This document shows positions 43,946 through 52,786 of a stretch of 64,000 nucleotides of DNA, piece after piece. The stretch comes from CAZKUN01 sp964555935 (GTDB lineage Bacteria; Armatimonadota; Zipacnadia; Zipacnadales; VGFC01): contig CAZKUN010000014.1 of the NCBI GenBank assembly GCA_964555935.1, positions 12,948 through 76,947 on the forward strand, written 5' to 3'. Numbering within the stretch: position 1 is the stretch's first letter; each line of letters opens with the position of its first letter. The translations under genes and the position numbers were made by a program. Under the pieces are notes generated by a model. It was not told where the DNA came from and made no database searches. It saw only the letters and a program-made list of their open reading frames with translations.

Positions 43946-46900
43946 ATGATTCGCTTGATCGCGGGCACCCTCGCGCTGGTCTCGTCGCCTGCATTCGCCG
44001 CGCCGTCCACCTTCGAGCAGGTCGTCGATGGCGTGTATTGCGTCCGTGACGATGCGGGGCAGTGGTCGGGCGATATGAGCAAGGCCATCGCTCATCAGAA
44101 CAGCGAGAACTACCTGACGAAGAAAGTGCTCGACCTCTCGGAGGTCACCGATGAGATCTGGGCGCGAGCGACGCAAGTGCGCGTCTCCGCGTATCTGTTG
44201 GTGAGCGACTACTCGTGGAATGTGGGGGATGGGGAGCGGAATGGGTTGGACGAGAGCTTCGTAATGATCGTCAATGGCACGGAACACGAGTACCCGACCA
44301 GTTGCGGCGCGCCCGCGTGGCCCATCTCCGGGACGCCAATCTGGGGCTGGTATGACTTCATCATCCCTCAGTCGGAGCTGACGCGCGGCGAGAATGAGAT
44401 CATCTTCCACAAGACGGAGAGCGAGAAGAACGACGACTATCTCTACATCTGCATCGACACCACCGTTGAGCCGGCCAACAGCTACGTGGACCTGGGGAAT
44501 GGCGAGTGGACGCAGGAGAAGCTGACCGTCCCTGGCGGCAACGGCGAGTACATGGTGAGGGTGTATCTCATCACCGAGAAGCTGGGGTTCCAAACGGTCT
44601 GGGACCCAAGCGCGGCGATGGATGACGCGGCGGGGCTCGTGCTCTACGCGGGGTCGCAATATGGCCAGGAGGTTACCGAGGGGCTGGCGCTCGAGACCGG
44701 GCAGACGGCGCGCCTGGAGTGGCGAGGCGATCGGATCGACCAGATGACGGAGCTGACGGCGTTGGCCGAGGCGACGGGCGAGATCGAGTGCGCGTGGCTC
44801 GATTCGGATGGCGCGGAGGGTGACTATGTGCGCGGGCCGGCCAGCTACTTCGCCGACCTGCCGGCGAGTCGCGCGCTGATGCCGACGGGATTCGTGGTTC
44901 GCCCAGCCGACGCGCCTGTGACGCTGAAGAAGCTGACGCTGACGGGCGCGCTGAGCCACAGGCCTGCCGATGAGCTGGTTGACATGGCGCCCGTGATTCA
45001 CGATCCACCGGCGGGCCCCGCGGACCGCCGGCCGGAGTGCGTGATTGGGACCGACGAGATCACCCTCGCGAATCGGGAGATCGAGTGCCGGTTCGATACC
45101 TCGGGCGGCCGCCTGCGCCTGACCTCGCTCCACCACGAGCGCGCCGACAGCGAGATGGTGCGCCACCCCGGCGACGTGGCGCTGTTCCTGGTCGAGGTTG
45201 ACGGCGAGCGATATGCGGGATCTAGGGACTTCAGGTTGGCCGACGCGCAGCCCGCCGAGAATGGCTTCGAGGCGACGCTGGTGCGTGATGAGATTGGCAT
45301 GGAAGCGGAGTTGCGGGCATGGGTGGACGGGGACTCGCTGAGGATGGCATTTGGGTTGACCAATGTCGGCGACCAGCCGGTGGAATTCAAGCTCGCGTTC
45401 CCGCACATGGCGGGGCTGGCCATCTCGGAGACGCCGGCGGATGACTACTACTTCTACCCGTGGGGGGGAGGGATCATCAGCGACCGCCCCGCGAGCATCC
45501 GGCGGGGGTATGGCGACCACGAGGCGCTGTATCAGATGATGGATATCTTCAGCCCAGAACGTGGGGCCGGCCTGATGCTGCGCGTGGACGATGAGGAGGG
45601 CTGGCACAAGATACTGGCGCTGCGCAAGCACGTTCCGGGCAAGGCGGCGTTTGGCGGCGAGAAGATGGCCGGACACATCGCCGCCGAGATGAAGTGGAGC
45701 GACACGCTACCCGAGGTCGAGGGGACAGGACTCGCCGTCGAGTACCTGCGCCGAACGCGTGGCCCTGGGAAGTCGTTCAGCGTCCCCGACGCGGTGATCA
45801 CTCCTCACGCAGGCGGGTGGAAGGCGGCGATGGGCGCCTACGCGCGGTGGGCGCACGATGCGTGGCAGTTCCGCAAGCACCCGTCGGCGTTGGGACCGAT
45901 CACGACGATGATCGCCGCGGGGTGGGCCCAGAGCGTGTTGTTCAAGGATGGGGCGTATCGGACGGATATCATCAAGCCGATGACCGACTGCATCGAGTTG
46001 ATGAGCTGGTGGGACTGGTCGCCGCTCGGGCCGTGGGGCACGCCTATAGATGAGTATCGGGAGAAGTTCGGCGAGGCGAAGTGGAAGCAGTGGAAGCCGT
46101 ATTTCGTAGAGGACCCGGTGACGGGTGAGATGATGTGGAACAACCAGCCGGGCGGCTACGATGGCTACAACGAGCGCTTCGGCGGCCTGGAATCGTTCCG
46201 CGAGGCTATCGAGATGTACCAGGGGATGGGGTTGCTGACGACGCTGTATACGGACCCGTTCCGAATGGATGAAGGCTGCGAGGTCGGCCGGGCGCACGGT
46301 AAGGAGTGGGGCGTTGTCACAGCGGAGGGGGAGCACTCGAAGGGCTACGACGTCTACAACCCGTGTCACGACAATCCGGATGTTCGCGAGTGGGTGGCCG
46401 ATGCCATGGAGCGCGTGATGCGCGAGACGGGGGCGGACGGGATCCGACTCGACGAGTACGGCCACCGGGGGTTCGTGTGCTACAGCGACGAGCACGCGCA
46501 CTCGTATGCGGAGCCGGGCGCCACCCAGTGGCAGAAGGCGACGACGGAGGCGACGCGGATGGTGCGCGAGCGGATGGACATGGTGAATCCCGAATCGGTG
46601 CTGACGACCGAGCATCCCGGCTATGATTACATGATGGCGGCCATCGACGGGTGCATTACGTACGACCTGACGGTGCAGTCCACGGAACTCCGGCCCGTCG
46701 AGGTGAACACCCAACGGTTCTATTTCCCCGAGTGCAAGGCGTACGAACTCGACCATCGCGGCGCCGATCCGACGATGCGGAAGCGTTTCTGGAACGCCGT
46801 CGCGAGCTTCGGCGCCCGCTACCCGAAGCCGATGTACAACGTGTTGCGCGAGAATCGGGATGTCTTTGAGACGGGGCAGGCCACGCCGCTGCTTCGCACG

Positions 46901-47350
46901 TTGGTTGAGCGTGTCTATGCCAACCGGTTCGAGGGGCGCGGCAAGACGTTCACCATGCTACGGAACGCAACGGGGCACACGGTGGATGGCGCGTTGCTGC
47001 AACTGGATCTCGCGCCCGGATCGCACGCCGTGGACGTGCTTGCCTGTCGTGAAGTTGCCGGCTCCGAAGCCAATCTGTACTTGGCGCCTGACGACGTGGC
47101 GTGCATCGCGCGCCTGCCGAAACGACTGACCGCACGCCTAGATGGAGATGCCTTGGCAGCGCGGGTGAAGGGCCGTCGGGCTGGATGCAGCGTGACGCTC
47201 GTTAGCATGGATGGGGAGACGCTTGTCGAGGAAGCGCTGGGCGGCTCCACCGTGACCTTCGATCTGTCGACCATCCATGGCGAGCCGGCGTTGGTCAAGC
47301 TGATGCGTGGCGGGCAACTCATCGATATGGTCGAGGTGCCGAGGGACTAG
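43946..47350 (+). CDS. Large secreted DUF6259/GH101-like glycoside hydrolase candidate
   Basis: The protein is 1134 residues. ATG 43946 has GGAGG eight bases upstream and begins the signal peptide ending at AFAAP. Residues 25-190 are a jelly-roll region (LVSDYSWNVGDGERNGLDES), then a second beta region. From about residue 370 the sequence resembles DUF6259-type proteins: a supersandwich (ANREIECRFDTSGGRLRL) and a TIM barrel (TIDEYREKFGEAKWKQW region; GADGIRLDEYGHRGFVCYS, with Asp and Glu as likely catalytic residues; ESVLTTEHPGYDYMMA). Endo-acting hydrolysis of a complex glycan is likely, but the linkage is unknown. The stop codon TAG is the left end of a repeat element. Confidence 0.72.
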   Translation: MIRLIAGTLALVSSPAFAAPSTFEQVVDGVYCVRDDAGQWSGDMSKAIAHQNSENYLTKKVLDLSEVTDEIWARATQVRVSAYLLVSDYSWNVGDGERNGLDESFVMIVNGTEHEYPTSCGAPAWPISGTPIWGWYDFIIPQSELTRGENEIIFHKTESEKNDDYLYICIDTTVEPANSYVDLGNGEWTQEKLTVPGGNGEYMVRVYLITEKLGFQTVWDPSAAMDDAAGLVLYAGSQYGQEVTEGLALETGQTARLEWRGDRIDQMTELTALAEATGEIECAWLDSDGAEGDYVRGPASYFADLPASRALMPTGFVVRPADAPVTLKKLTLTGALSHRPADELVDMAPVIHDPPAGPADRRPECVIGTDEITLANREIECRFDTSGGRLRLTSLHHERADSEMVRHPGDVALFLVEVDGERYAGSRDFRLADAQPAENGFEATLVRDEIGMEAELRAWVDGDSLRMAFGLTNVGDQPVEFKLAFPHMAGLAISETPADDYYFYPWGGGIISDRPASIRRGYGDHEALYQMMDIFSPERGAGLMLRVDDEEGWHKILALRKHVPGKAAFGGEKMAGHIAAEMKWSDTLPEVEGTGLAVEYLRRTRGPGKSFSVPDAVITPHAGGWKAAMGAYARWAHDAWQFRKHPSALGPITTMIAAGWAQSVLFKDGAYRTDIIKPMTDCIELMSWWDWSPLGPWGTPIDEYREKFGEAKWKQWKPYFVEDPVTGEMMWNNQPGGYDGYNERFGGLESFREAIEMYQGMGLLTTLYTDPFRMDEGCEVGRAHGKEWGVVTAEGEHSKGYDVYNPCHDNPDVREWVADAMERVMRETGADGIRLDEYGHRGFVCYSDEHAHSYAEPGATQWQKATTEATRMVRERMDMVNPESVLTTEHPGYDYMMAAIDGCITYDLTVQSTELRPVEVNTQRFYFPECKAYELDHRGADPTMRKRFWNAVASFGARYPKPMYNVLRENRDVFETGQATPLLRTLVERVYANRFEGRGKTFTMLRNATGHTVDGALLQLDLAPGSHAVDVLACREVAGSEANLYLAPDDVACIARLPKRLTARLDGDALAARVKGRRAGCSVTLVSMDGETLVEEALGGSTVTFDLSTIHGEPALVKLMRGGQLIDMVEVPRD

Positions 47351-47402
47351 AAGCGCCTTCAAGACTCCCCGTAGGTCGAAGCTCTAGCTTCGACCCGTCC
47401 TA
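47348..47402. repeat. 55-bp element whose two ends are the stop codons of two convergent genes
   Basis: TAG at 47348-47350 ends the plus-strand hydrolase gene. CTA at 47400-47402 is the TAG stop of the minus-strand HD gene. Between them are TAGAAGCGCCTTCAAG, CCCCGTAG and the perfect CGAAGC-type hairpin at 47374-47395. The hairpin could also serve as a bidirectional terminator. Confidence 0.9.
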
Positions 47403-47945
47403 GGCCATCTCCGCCATCAGTTCCTGCCCCAATCGGTGGCCCGTGGGCGTCTTGAAGACTGTCTCCGCCAGCTCGCAAAGCTTGTCGTGAGCGAGGTGGC
47501 CGAAGTCATCCGGCAGGTTTACCAGCCAGTCCGCGTCCCAGATGACGCGGAACTCCGGCGTGTCGATGTCGCGCGCGCTGTGGTGGTTGGCGATGATCCG
47601 GCAGACGTGGTCGACAGTGTCCTCGCCCATGCCAAGCCCCTCCATGATCGGCCGCGCGATGGGCGGGCCTTCGATCTCCTGATACCCTCCGGCTGACGAG
47701 CCGTGTTTCCGCTCCGCCTCCTGGATCCCAATGTCGTGCAGGACCGCCGCGGCAAACACCACGCGAACATCGGCTTGCTCGTGGGCGAGAATCTCCTGCG
47801 CGCGGTCCAGGACCTTCAGCGCGTGGGCAATTCGCCGACTGTCGTCGCCGAACCGCGCCTCCATGGCGTCTACGAGGTCTGCCAGGAGCGTCGCATCGGC
47901 GGCGTCGACGGCGTCGGCGATCTCAGGCCTGAGCAAGTCGGGCAT
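47400..47945 (-). CDS. HD-domain metal-dependent phosphohydrolase
   Basis: The protein is 181 residues. The HD motif set is complete: His41 (RIAHALKV), His70-Asp71 (AVLHDIG), His121/His122 (IIANHHSARD) and Asp137 or Asp139 (VIWDADWLV). The length fits small stand-alone HD phosphohydrolases that act on nucleotides or unknown phosphate esters. It is cytoplasmic. It lies 16 bases after the radical SAM gene and is probably co-transcribed with it. Its stop codon is the right end of the repeat element. Confidence 0.88.
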   Translation of the reverse strand: MPDLLRPEIADAVDAADATLLADLVDAMEARFGDDSRRIAHALKVLDRAQEILAHEQADVRVVFAAAVLHDIGIQEAERKHGSSAGGYQEIEGPPIARPIMEGLGMGEDTVDHVCRIIANHHSARDIDTPEFRVIWDADWLVNLPDDFGHLAHDKLCELAETVFKTPTGHRLGQELMAEMA

Positions 47946-47961
47946 GGCGGACGCCCTCCGG

Positions 47962-49260
47962 TTAACTGGATGGGAAGTATGTCGACGCTGGAATGGTCTC
48001 GCCGGTCTTCATCCTCGGCCCAGGAAGCTGGACCGGATTGCAGCCGCACATGAACGTGCGAGCGTTCTGCCCGATCTCGTCGGCTAGCTCTTCCCACATC
48101 TCGCGAGTCTCGGTCGAGAGGAAGATCGGCACGTCCGCATCGTGCTTGCGGACCTCGCTGGTGAGGAAGCGGTAGATTTCGGCGCGGCTGTCGTGGGGGA
48201 ACGGCGAATGTGTCTCGCCGTCCATGTCGGCGATCGATTCCTCCGCGGCTCGGATGAAGTCGGGGTCGATGAGGCCGGGGAATCTGGCGTTGACCGTCTC
48301 GAGCGTCATCCAGATCATCACGCAGAAGCCAATGGTCTCCGGTCGCACGGATGCGAAGACCGATTCGATCAGCGCCGCGTAATCCTCGCGCCAGCCGATG
48401 ATCGGGATCGTCGGCTTGAGTTTGATGCGGATCGGTATGCCCATTTCCGAGCACTTCCGCATGGCCTCGATCCTCGCCGCGGCCGATGGCGAGCCGGGCT
48501 CGATTTGGCTCGCGATGCCTTCGGATGCGAGACTCCAGACGCCGATCAGACGGTCGCGTTTCGGCTCATCGGCGATCCAGTCTACGTTGTCGGAGTTGCT
48601 GTGGAAGTAGCCGTAGCGGTCGTGCTTGGCAAGCGTGGCGAGGTATGAGCGAAACACGCCGTATTCGGGCTCAAGTGAGATCGCGTCGGCACCCCAGCCC
48701 ATCATCCGGAAGCAGCGTTGATCCGGCGTCTCGAGGATCGTCGGCTCGACCACTTGCTCCATGAACTCATCGATGTTCATGCCGAGGGCGACGTGTTTCC
48801 CAAACTTGCCGTCGCCGCAGTAGAAGCACCCATGAGAGCACCCCGCCGCGACGCCGAAGTCCCGGGTCGGCCAGCAGACCATGTTGCGTTCGGTATCGCT
48901 CTCATAGGAGTGGTAGCCACGGGTGGGGTCGATATGCCCGAGCACGTTTCCGAGGATGCCGCGCGGGACATCCTCCGGGGCGTTGCTGATGACCGGATCA
49001 TCTGCTGCGTCCGCGCCGAGCGTCAGTCGCGTGAGGACGATCGGCCGTTGGTGCTCGATCGGCAGGTCGGCCGCCGCGTCACCAGGCGGCCAAGCTTGGA
49101 TCTCGCGCGCCACATCGCAGGCGTCGGTTTCTCCGTAGGTGCGGAGATCCTCGCGGCTCTTGCCGAGGGCCCCCAGGATCCGGTCGACGCGCGCCATGGC
49201 GTCGGCGTTGTCGGCGAGGGCACTGTGGAAGTAGATGCTGGTTGGCTTGAGAGCGTACAT
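47962..49260 (-). CDS. Spore-photoproduct-lyase-like radical SAM protein
   Basis: The protein is 432 residues from ATG 49260, with AAGGAG eight bases upstream. The radical SAM cluster motif is Cys141-x3-Cys145-x2-Cys148 (CSHGCFYCG). Flanking sequence (VLGHIDPTRGYHSYESDTE upstream; YGYFHSNSDNVDW and GVWSLASEGIASQIEPGSPS downstream) resembles the SplB/COG1533 group. A C-terminal Cys pair (FMCGCNP) could serve in hydrogen transfer or bind a second metal. DNA photoproduct repair is one reading; the company of an HD phosphohydrolase and the absence of sporulation genes leave the substrate open. Confidence 0.8.
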   Translation of the reverse strand: MYALKPTSIYFHSALADNADAMARVDRILGALGKSREDLRTYGETDACDVAREIQAWPPGDAAADLPIEHQRPIVLTRLTLGADAADDPVISNAPEDVPRGILGNVLGHIDPTRGYHSYESDTERNMVCWPTRDFGVAAGCSHGCFYCGDGKFGKHVALGMNIDEFMEQVVEPTILETPDQRCFRMMGWGADAISLEPEYGVFRSYLATLAKHDRYGYFHSNSDNVDWIADEPKRDRLIGVWSLASEGIASQIEPGSPSAAARIEAMRKCSEMGIPIRIKLKPTIPIIGWREDYAALIESVFASVRPETIGFCVMIWMTLETVNARFPGLIDPDFIRAAEESIADMDGETHSPFPHDSRAEIYRFLTSEVRKHDADVPIFLSTETREMWEELADEIGQNARTFMCGCNPVQLPGPRMKTGETIPASTYFPSS

Positions 49261-49285
49261 GCGAAGGCTCCTTGTGCGGGTGGGC

Positions 49286-50953
49286 TTAACGGGCTCTGCG
49301 TGTTCGGCTGAAATCTCCCACGGCAATCACCCAATCGGATTCGTGGGGCGCGGTCCAAGTCTGTTTCGCGGCTGGAAGATCGCCCAGGGCGATCTCTCCG
49401 CAATCGGCTGTGGTATCGATGGCGACGGCGGGAAGGGGCCCCGCCGACTCCGATAGGTCGATGTCGATCGACTGTGTCTGCTCGCCATAGAAAACGTAGT
49501 GCTCGCGATCTGGAGATGCGAGACAATACGCGCTCGTCAGGTCGTCGCGCGGCTCCATGTCCAGGAGGAAGCGACCGCGCCAGAACTCGCGGTGCGTGCG
49601 GAATGCCTGTTTGAGCGATTCGGGGTGGTATCCGCATGGGCCCTCCGGACGGAATGGCCCGTAATCGTTGAAGCGGGTGGAGTAGTGGCCGAAGAAGCCA
49701 CCCATGCCGCCGGCCATCGCTTCCCACCAGACTAGCCGCCGCGAGCCGCTCTCATTTAGTCGCTCGGGATCGGGCACGGAGCCTGGCCAGCACCGCCACC
49801 GGTTGTAGGTATGCCGCTCCTCGTAGATGGAAGGCTTGTATGGTCGCGTCTGTAGGTGCTGCCTGACCTCGTCGTAGTCGGCGGGGCCTTTGTCCGTGGT
49901 CTCGAGTTCGTAGGGGTTGCCGCCGAACCCGGCGTACGAGAGGGCCCCGAAGCTGTCGTCATCCCATCCCCGAGACATCAGCAGATGTGGCCAGCCCATG
50001 CGTTGGTTCAGTTGCTCGGCCCACCAGGCTCCGTCGGCTTCGGCGCTGGGCATCTCAATGGTGTCGAAGCCGAAGTTCATGGTCCAGCCCGGCAGGGGAC
50101 CCAGCCGCGCGGCTATGTAGCGGATGAGTCGTTGGTGCCTCGGCCCTCGAAACCCGTCGCCGAGATGGTTGGGCGTCTGCTTGCGGCCGTTGTCACCCCA
50201 CGCCCAGATGTGCGTTCGCCCTCCGCGTTGGTGCGCGTGTCTGATGGCAAGCTCAAGGGCGTCGAAGAGGGCTGGATCGGGTTCGTCCAAGTCCGGGTCG
50301 GCGCCGCCGGAGAAGTCGCCGATGCTGAGCGCGCCCATGCGGAACCAACTGTAGAAGACGGAGAAGAAATAGGTGTTGAACCCGTTCTCCCGCGTGTCGT
50401 CCCAGTAGGCATCGATCAGGCCTGCTCGGTCCGGATCCCCCAGTATTCGCGTTGCGTGTTCGTGCTGCTGCGAGTAGTCTTGCTGATTCATGTAGACGTT
50501 CAGCAGGTAGCCCTCAAGGTGGGCGTCGTTGCCGGTCTGGACCGCGTACTTGTTGCCCTGATGGGTCAGAAAGCCCCTGATCGCCGGGTCGGCGTTGGGC
50601 CTAACCCGGACAATGCCTGCGTGGCCATCGAGGTCAGGGTCTTGGCTTTGCGTGGTAAATGTCCAGCGCCCCGTGGCCGTGCCTGTGAAGCGGAACGCCC
50701 ATGTCTCGTCGCCGACGTAGAACATCTCCGTGACGTGTAGTTTGCCAGAACGTTGGTGGGTGAACGTGACCGTGGCGACGAGGTCGAACGGGTTGCCCCC
50801 GCACGTGGGGTTGGCGACTGACCACTCCACCCACTCGTACATCCTGGATGTCCGCGGGCCGAGGTCGCTTGATTGGGCGATGGTTGGCCCAATGCAGGCG
50901 ACCGCCGCGGTGAGCAGCGTGATGAAGATGGCATGGCGCGCCTGTCGGGGCAT
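49286..50953 (-). CDS. Secreted DUF5060 plus TIM-barrel glycoside hydrolase-like protein
   Basis: The protein is 555 residues with a signal peptide ending near TIAQS. Residues 35-115 form a DUF5060 Ig-like domain (MYEWVEWSVANPTCGGNPFD; ETWAFRFTGTATGRWTFTTQ). The barrel follows (LTHQGNKYAVQTGNDAHLEG; GFNTYFFSVFYSWFRMG; THIWAWGDNGRKQTP; WTMNFGFDTIEMPSAE). The YEERHTYNRWRCWPG segment holds a Glu in a nucleophile-like position. It is related in layout to the hydrolase at 31241-34174 but lacks the GH5 NE and GEFG pair. It precedes the radical SAM gene by 25 bases. Confidence 0.75.
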   Translation of the reverse strand: MPRQARHAIFITLLTAAVACIGPTIAQSSDLGPRTSRMYEWVEWSVANPTCGGNPFDLVATVTFTHQRSGKLHVTEMFYVGDETWAFRFTGTATGRWTFTTQSQDPDLDGHAGIVRVRPNADPAIRGFLTHQGNKYAVQTGNDAHLEGYLLNVYMNQQDYSQQHEHATRILGDPDRAGLIDAYWDDTRENGFNTYFFSVFYSWFRMGALSIGDFSGGADPDLDEPDPALFDALELAIRHAHQRGGRTHIWAWGDNGRKQTPNHLGDGFRGPRHQRLIRYIAARLGPLPGWTMNFGFDTIEMPSAEADGAWWAEQLNQRMGWPHLLMSRGWDDDSFGALSYAGFGGNPYELETTDKGPADYDEVRQHLQTRPYKPSIYEERHTYNRWRCWPGSVPDPERLNESGSRRLVWWEAMAGGMGGFFGHYSTRFNDYGPFRPEGPCGYHPESLKQAFRTHREFWRGRFLLDMEPRDDLTSAYCLASPDREHYVFYGEQTQSIDIDLSESAGPLPAVAIDTTADCGEIALGDLPAAKQTWTAPHESDWVIAVGDFSRTRRAR

Positions 50954-51054
50954 GAATGTCTCGCTGTCTGCTGGGTTGCGGGTGAGTTCCGTGCGGCTCG
51001 CGCGTGAGCCTTCTCCGTGGGGACCGAGCCTGTATCGGAGTATTGGGGCTGCAT

Positions 51055-51145
51055 TTAATTAGTGTCAGACACTATTTTTGTGCGGCCAGTATTCTGCTCT
51101 ATGATGCCTATAACAGGCGCAAAACTAGTGTCTGACACTAATTAA
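51055..51145. repeat. 91-bp inverted-repeat element built on AGTGTCAGACACT
   Basis: TTAATTAGTGTCAGACACTA at 51055-51074 and its exact complement at 51126-51145 flank a 51-base centre. The pairing continues inward with TTTTTGTGC against GCGCAAAAC. Each arm contains its own small palindrome. The tract is AT-rich in a GC-rich genome. It fits a non-autonomous mobile element, such as a REP relic of a Y1-type transposase or a MITE, located between divergent genes. The rest of 50954-51202 shows no gene. Confidence 0.8.
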
Positions 51146-51202
51146 TGGGGCTACCGGGGACCTTGGAGGCGTGATGGACCTCGCTCGCGAAGTCCGCGAG
51201 TC

Positions 51203-52786
51203 ATGATCACTCTACTGACCCTCCTGCTCGGAGGTATTGCTCCGATGGCTACTGCCGATGACGCGCCGACGCCGATGCGGTGGGGATTTGATGACGCGGG
51301 GTCGACACTGCCGCTGCCGCGGCACCCCAAGACAGAGGAGCTGCTCGACGAGTTCGGCTTCAACTTCTGGGTGCTGCACTACTTCCCGAACCCGAACATC
51401 GAACTCAATCGCAAGTACGTCCAGACTGTCGATGCCTTCTGCAAGGAACGGGGCATCGACTGGGTCGCCAATCTGGAGCACCCCAATTTCGTCAAGGACC
51501 ATGTCGACGAGCAAGGGCGAGACTGGTTCAACCGCGAGGATGGTCGGCACTACTTCCTGTTCCCCGATGAGTTGCTTGAGGAGTTCGGCGAGTGCGAGCG
51601 CCTGTGGGGCTTCATGTATGACGAGGCCGCGCACATGCAGAACTGCCGCAACAAGATCGCCGGGCTCGACAAGCCGTGGATCTTCGACGCCGATGGGCAC
51701 GCGCTGGAGACGGCGTCGGAGGGGTTCACCGACGCGGCGCGCGCGGTGATGGAGAAGCATGGCGAGTATGGTATCCCGCTGAGCACGGAGCACGTCTTCC
51801 CGGTTCTCTTCCACGACTTCGCGCGGGCGGGCTGGACGGCTGGGACGAAGGTGCTGAAGGAGAACTGGTCGCCCGCTTACATCGCCTGCGCGCTCGGCGC
51901 GGCGCTGCAGTACGATACGGAACTGTGGATCACGCCGGATCTGTGGGGGATGGGGGGGTACCCGGACCACTCGCCCGATGAGTACCGGTCGGCGCTCCTG
52001 CTCGCATACCACATGGGGGCTGACTGCATCTACACGGAGAACCTCGCGTTTGAGCAGGAGGAGAATCCGCGTGGCGGCATGGTTCGGATGACGAAGGATG
52101 ATTACGAGCTGACCGAATGGGGCGAGGTGACAAAGTGGTTTGCCAAGGAGTACATGCCTCAGAACCCGCGCGCGTACACGTTCCGCGACATTCGGCCACG
52201 CGTGGCCATCGTTCGCCAGCCGGACGCATGCTGGGGCCAGAGCGATAGCTGGCTGCCCAACATGCTCTATGGGCACAAGGAGTGGCAGTCAGACGAGACG
52301 ACCGAGGCATGGCTGAAGATTTGGCACTTGCTCTCCCGTGGCGTCATCTCCGAGCACAGTCTGAGCTGGCACAACATGAAACTCCAAGCGGAGCGGCCGT
52401 ATCAGGTCTTCTGCCCGCTGGACGGTGTGGTCGTGTTCGATCACCTGGTGGGGAAGGAGCATCTGGAAGGCGCCGAGGTCATCTTCCTGACCGGTCTGGG
52501 CGTGAGCGAGGCGACGCTGGAGGCGATCGGAGAATGCGTGGCGGCGGGCGCGACGTGCGTGGGGATGCCTCACCTCCTGCCCGGTCGCGTGCCCGAGGGC
52601 GGCGAGCTGAAGGACGGCAAGGGACTGTGGGTATCGACGACTGACTTCCTCGCGCCGAGTGTCAGGAAACGCGTCAAGCACGTGATCCCGAAGGAAGACG
52701 TGATCCGCTACCGGTTTGGCGACCAGACGGTGACTTTCCGGCCGATCAACGGCGACATGAACAGTCTGGAAGCGAGCGTCCGATGA
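51203..52786 (+). CDS. Secreted TIM-barrel-like protein, glycoside-hydrolase candidate
   Basis: The protein is 527 residues with a short signal peptide (MITLLTLLLGGIAPMATAD). Barrel-like segments include FGFNFWVLHYFPNPN, WVANLEHPNFVKDH, LWGFMYDEAAHMQ with adjacent Asp-Glu as catalytic candidates, and MGADCIYTENLAFEQEE. The C-terminal 150 residues (VFCPLDGVVVFDHLV; GAEVIFLTGLGVSEATLEAI) resemble a GATase-like Rossmann domain, as in some beta-galactosidase-type proteins. I cannot name a family. It overlaps the UroD-family gene by four bases (ATGA), so the two are translationally coupled. Confidence 0.72.
   Translation: MITLLTLLLGGIAPMATADDAPTPMRWGFDDAGSTLPLPRHPKTEELLDEFGFNFWVLHYFPNPNIELNRKYVQTVDAFCKERGIDWVANLEHPNFVKDHVDEQGRDWFNREDGRHYFLFPDELLEEFGECERLWGFMYDEAAHMQNCRNKIAGLDKPWIFDADGHALETASEGFTDAARAVMEKHGEYGIPLSTEHVFPVLFHDFARAGWTAGTKVLKENWSPAYIACALGAALQYDTELWITPDLWGMGGYPDHSPDEYRSALLLAYHMGADCIYTENLAFEQEENPRGGMVRMTKDDYELTEWGEVTKWFAKEYMPQNPRAYTFRDIRPRVAIVRQPDACWGQSDSWLPNMLYGHKEWQSDETTEAWLKIWHLLSRGVISEHSLSWHNMKLQAERPYQVFCPLDGVVVFDHLVGKEHLEGAEVIFLTGLGVSEATLEAIGECVAAGATCVGMPHLLPGRVPEGGELKDGKGLWVSTTDFLAPSVRKRVKHVIPKEDVIRYRFGDQTVTFRPINGDMNSLEASVR

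Noticed and set aside
43940..45676. 578-residue minus-strand frame opposite the large hydrolase gene
   Set aside because: It is His/Arg/Val-rich with no domain or ribosome site; the plus strand has a signal peptide and barrel motifs.
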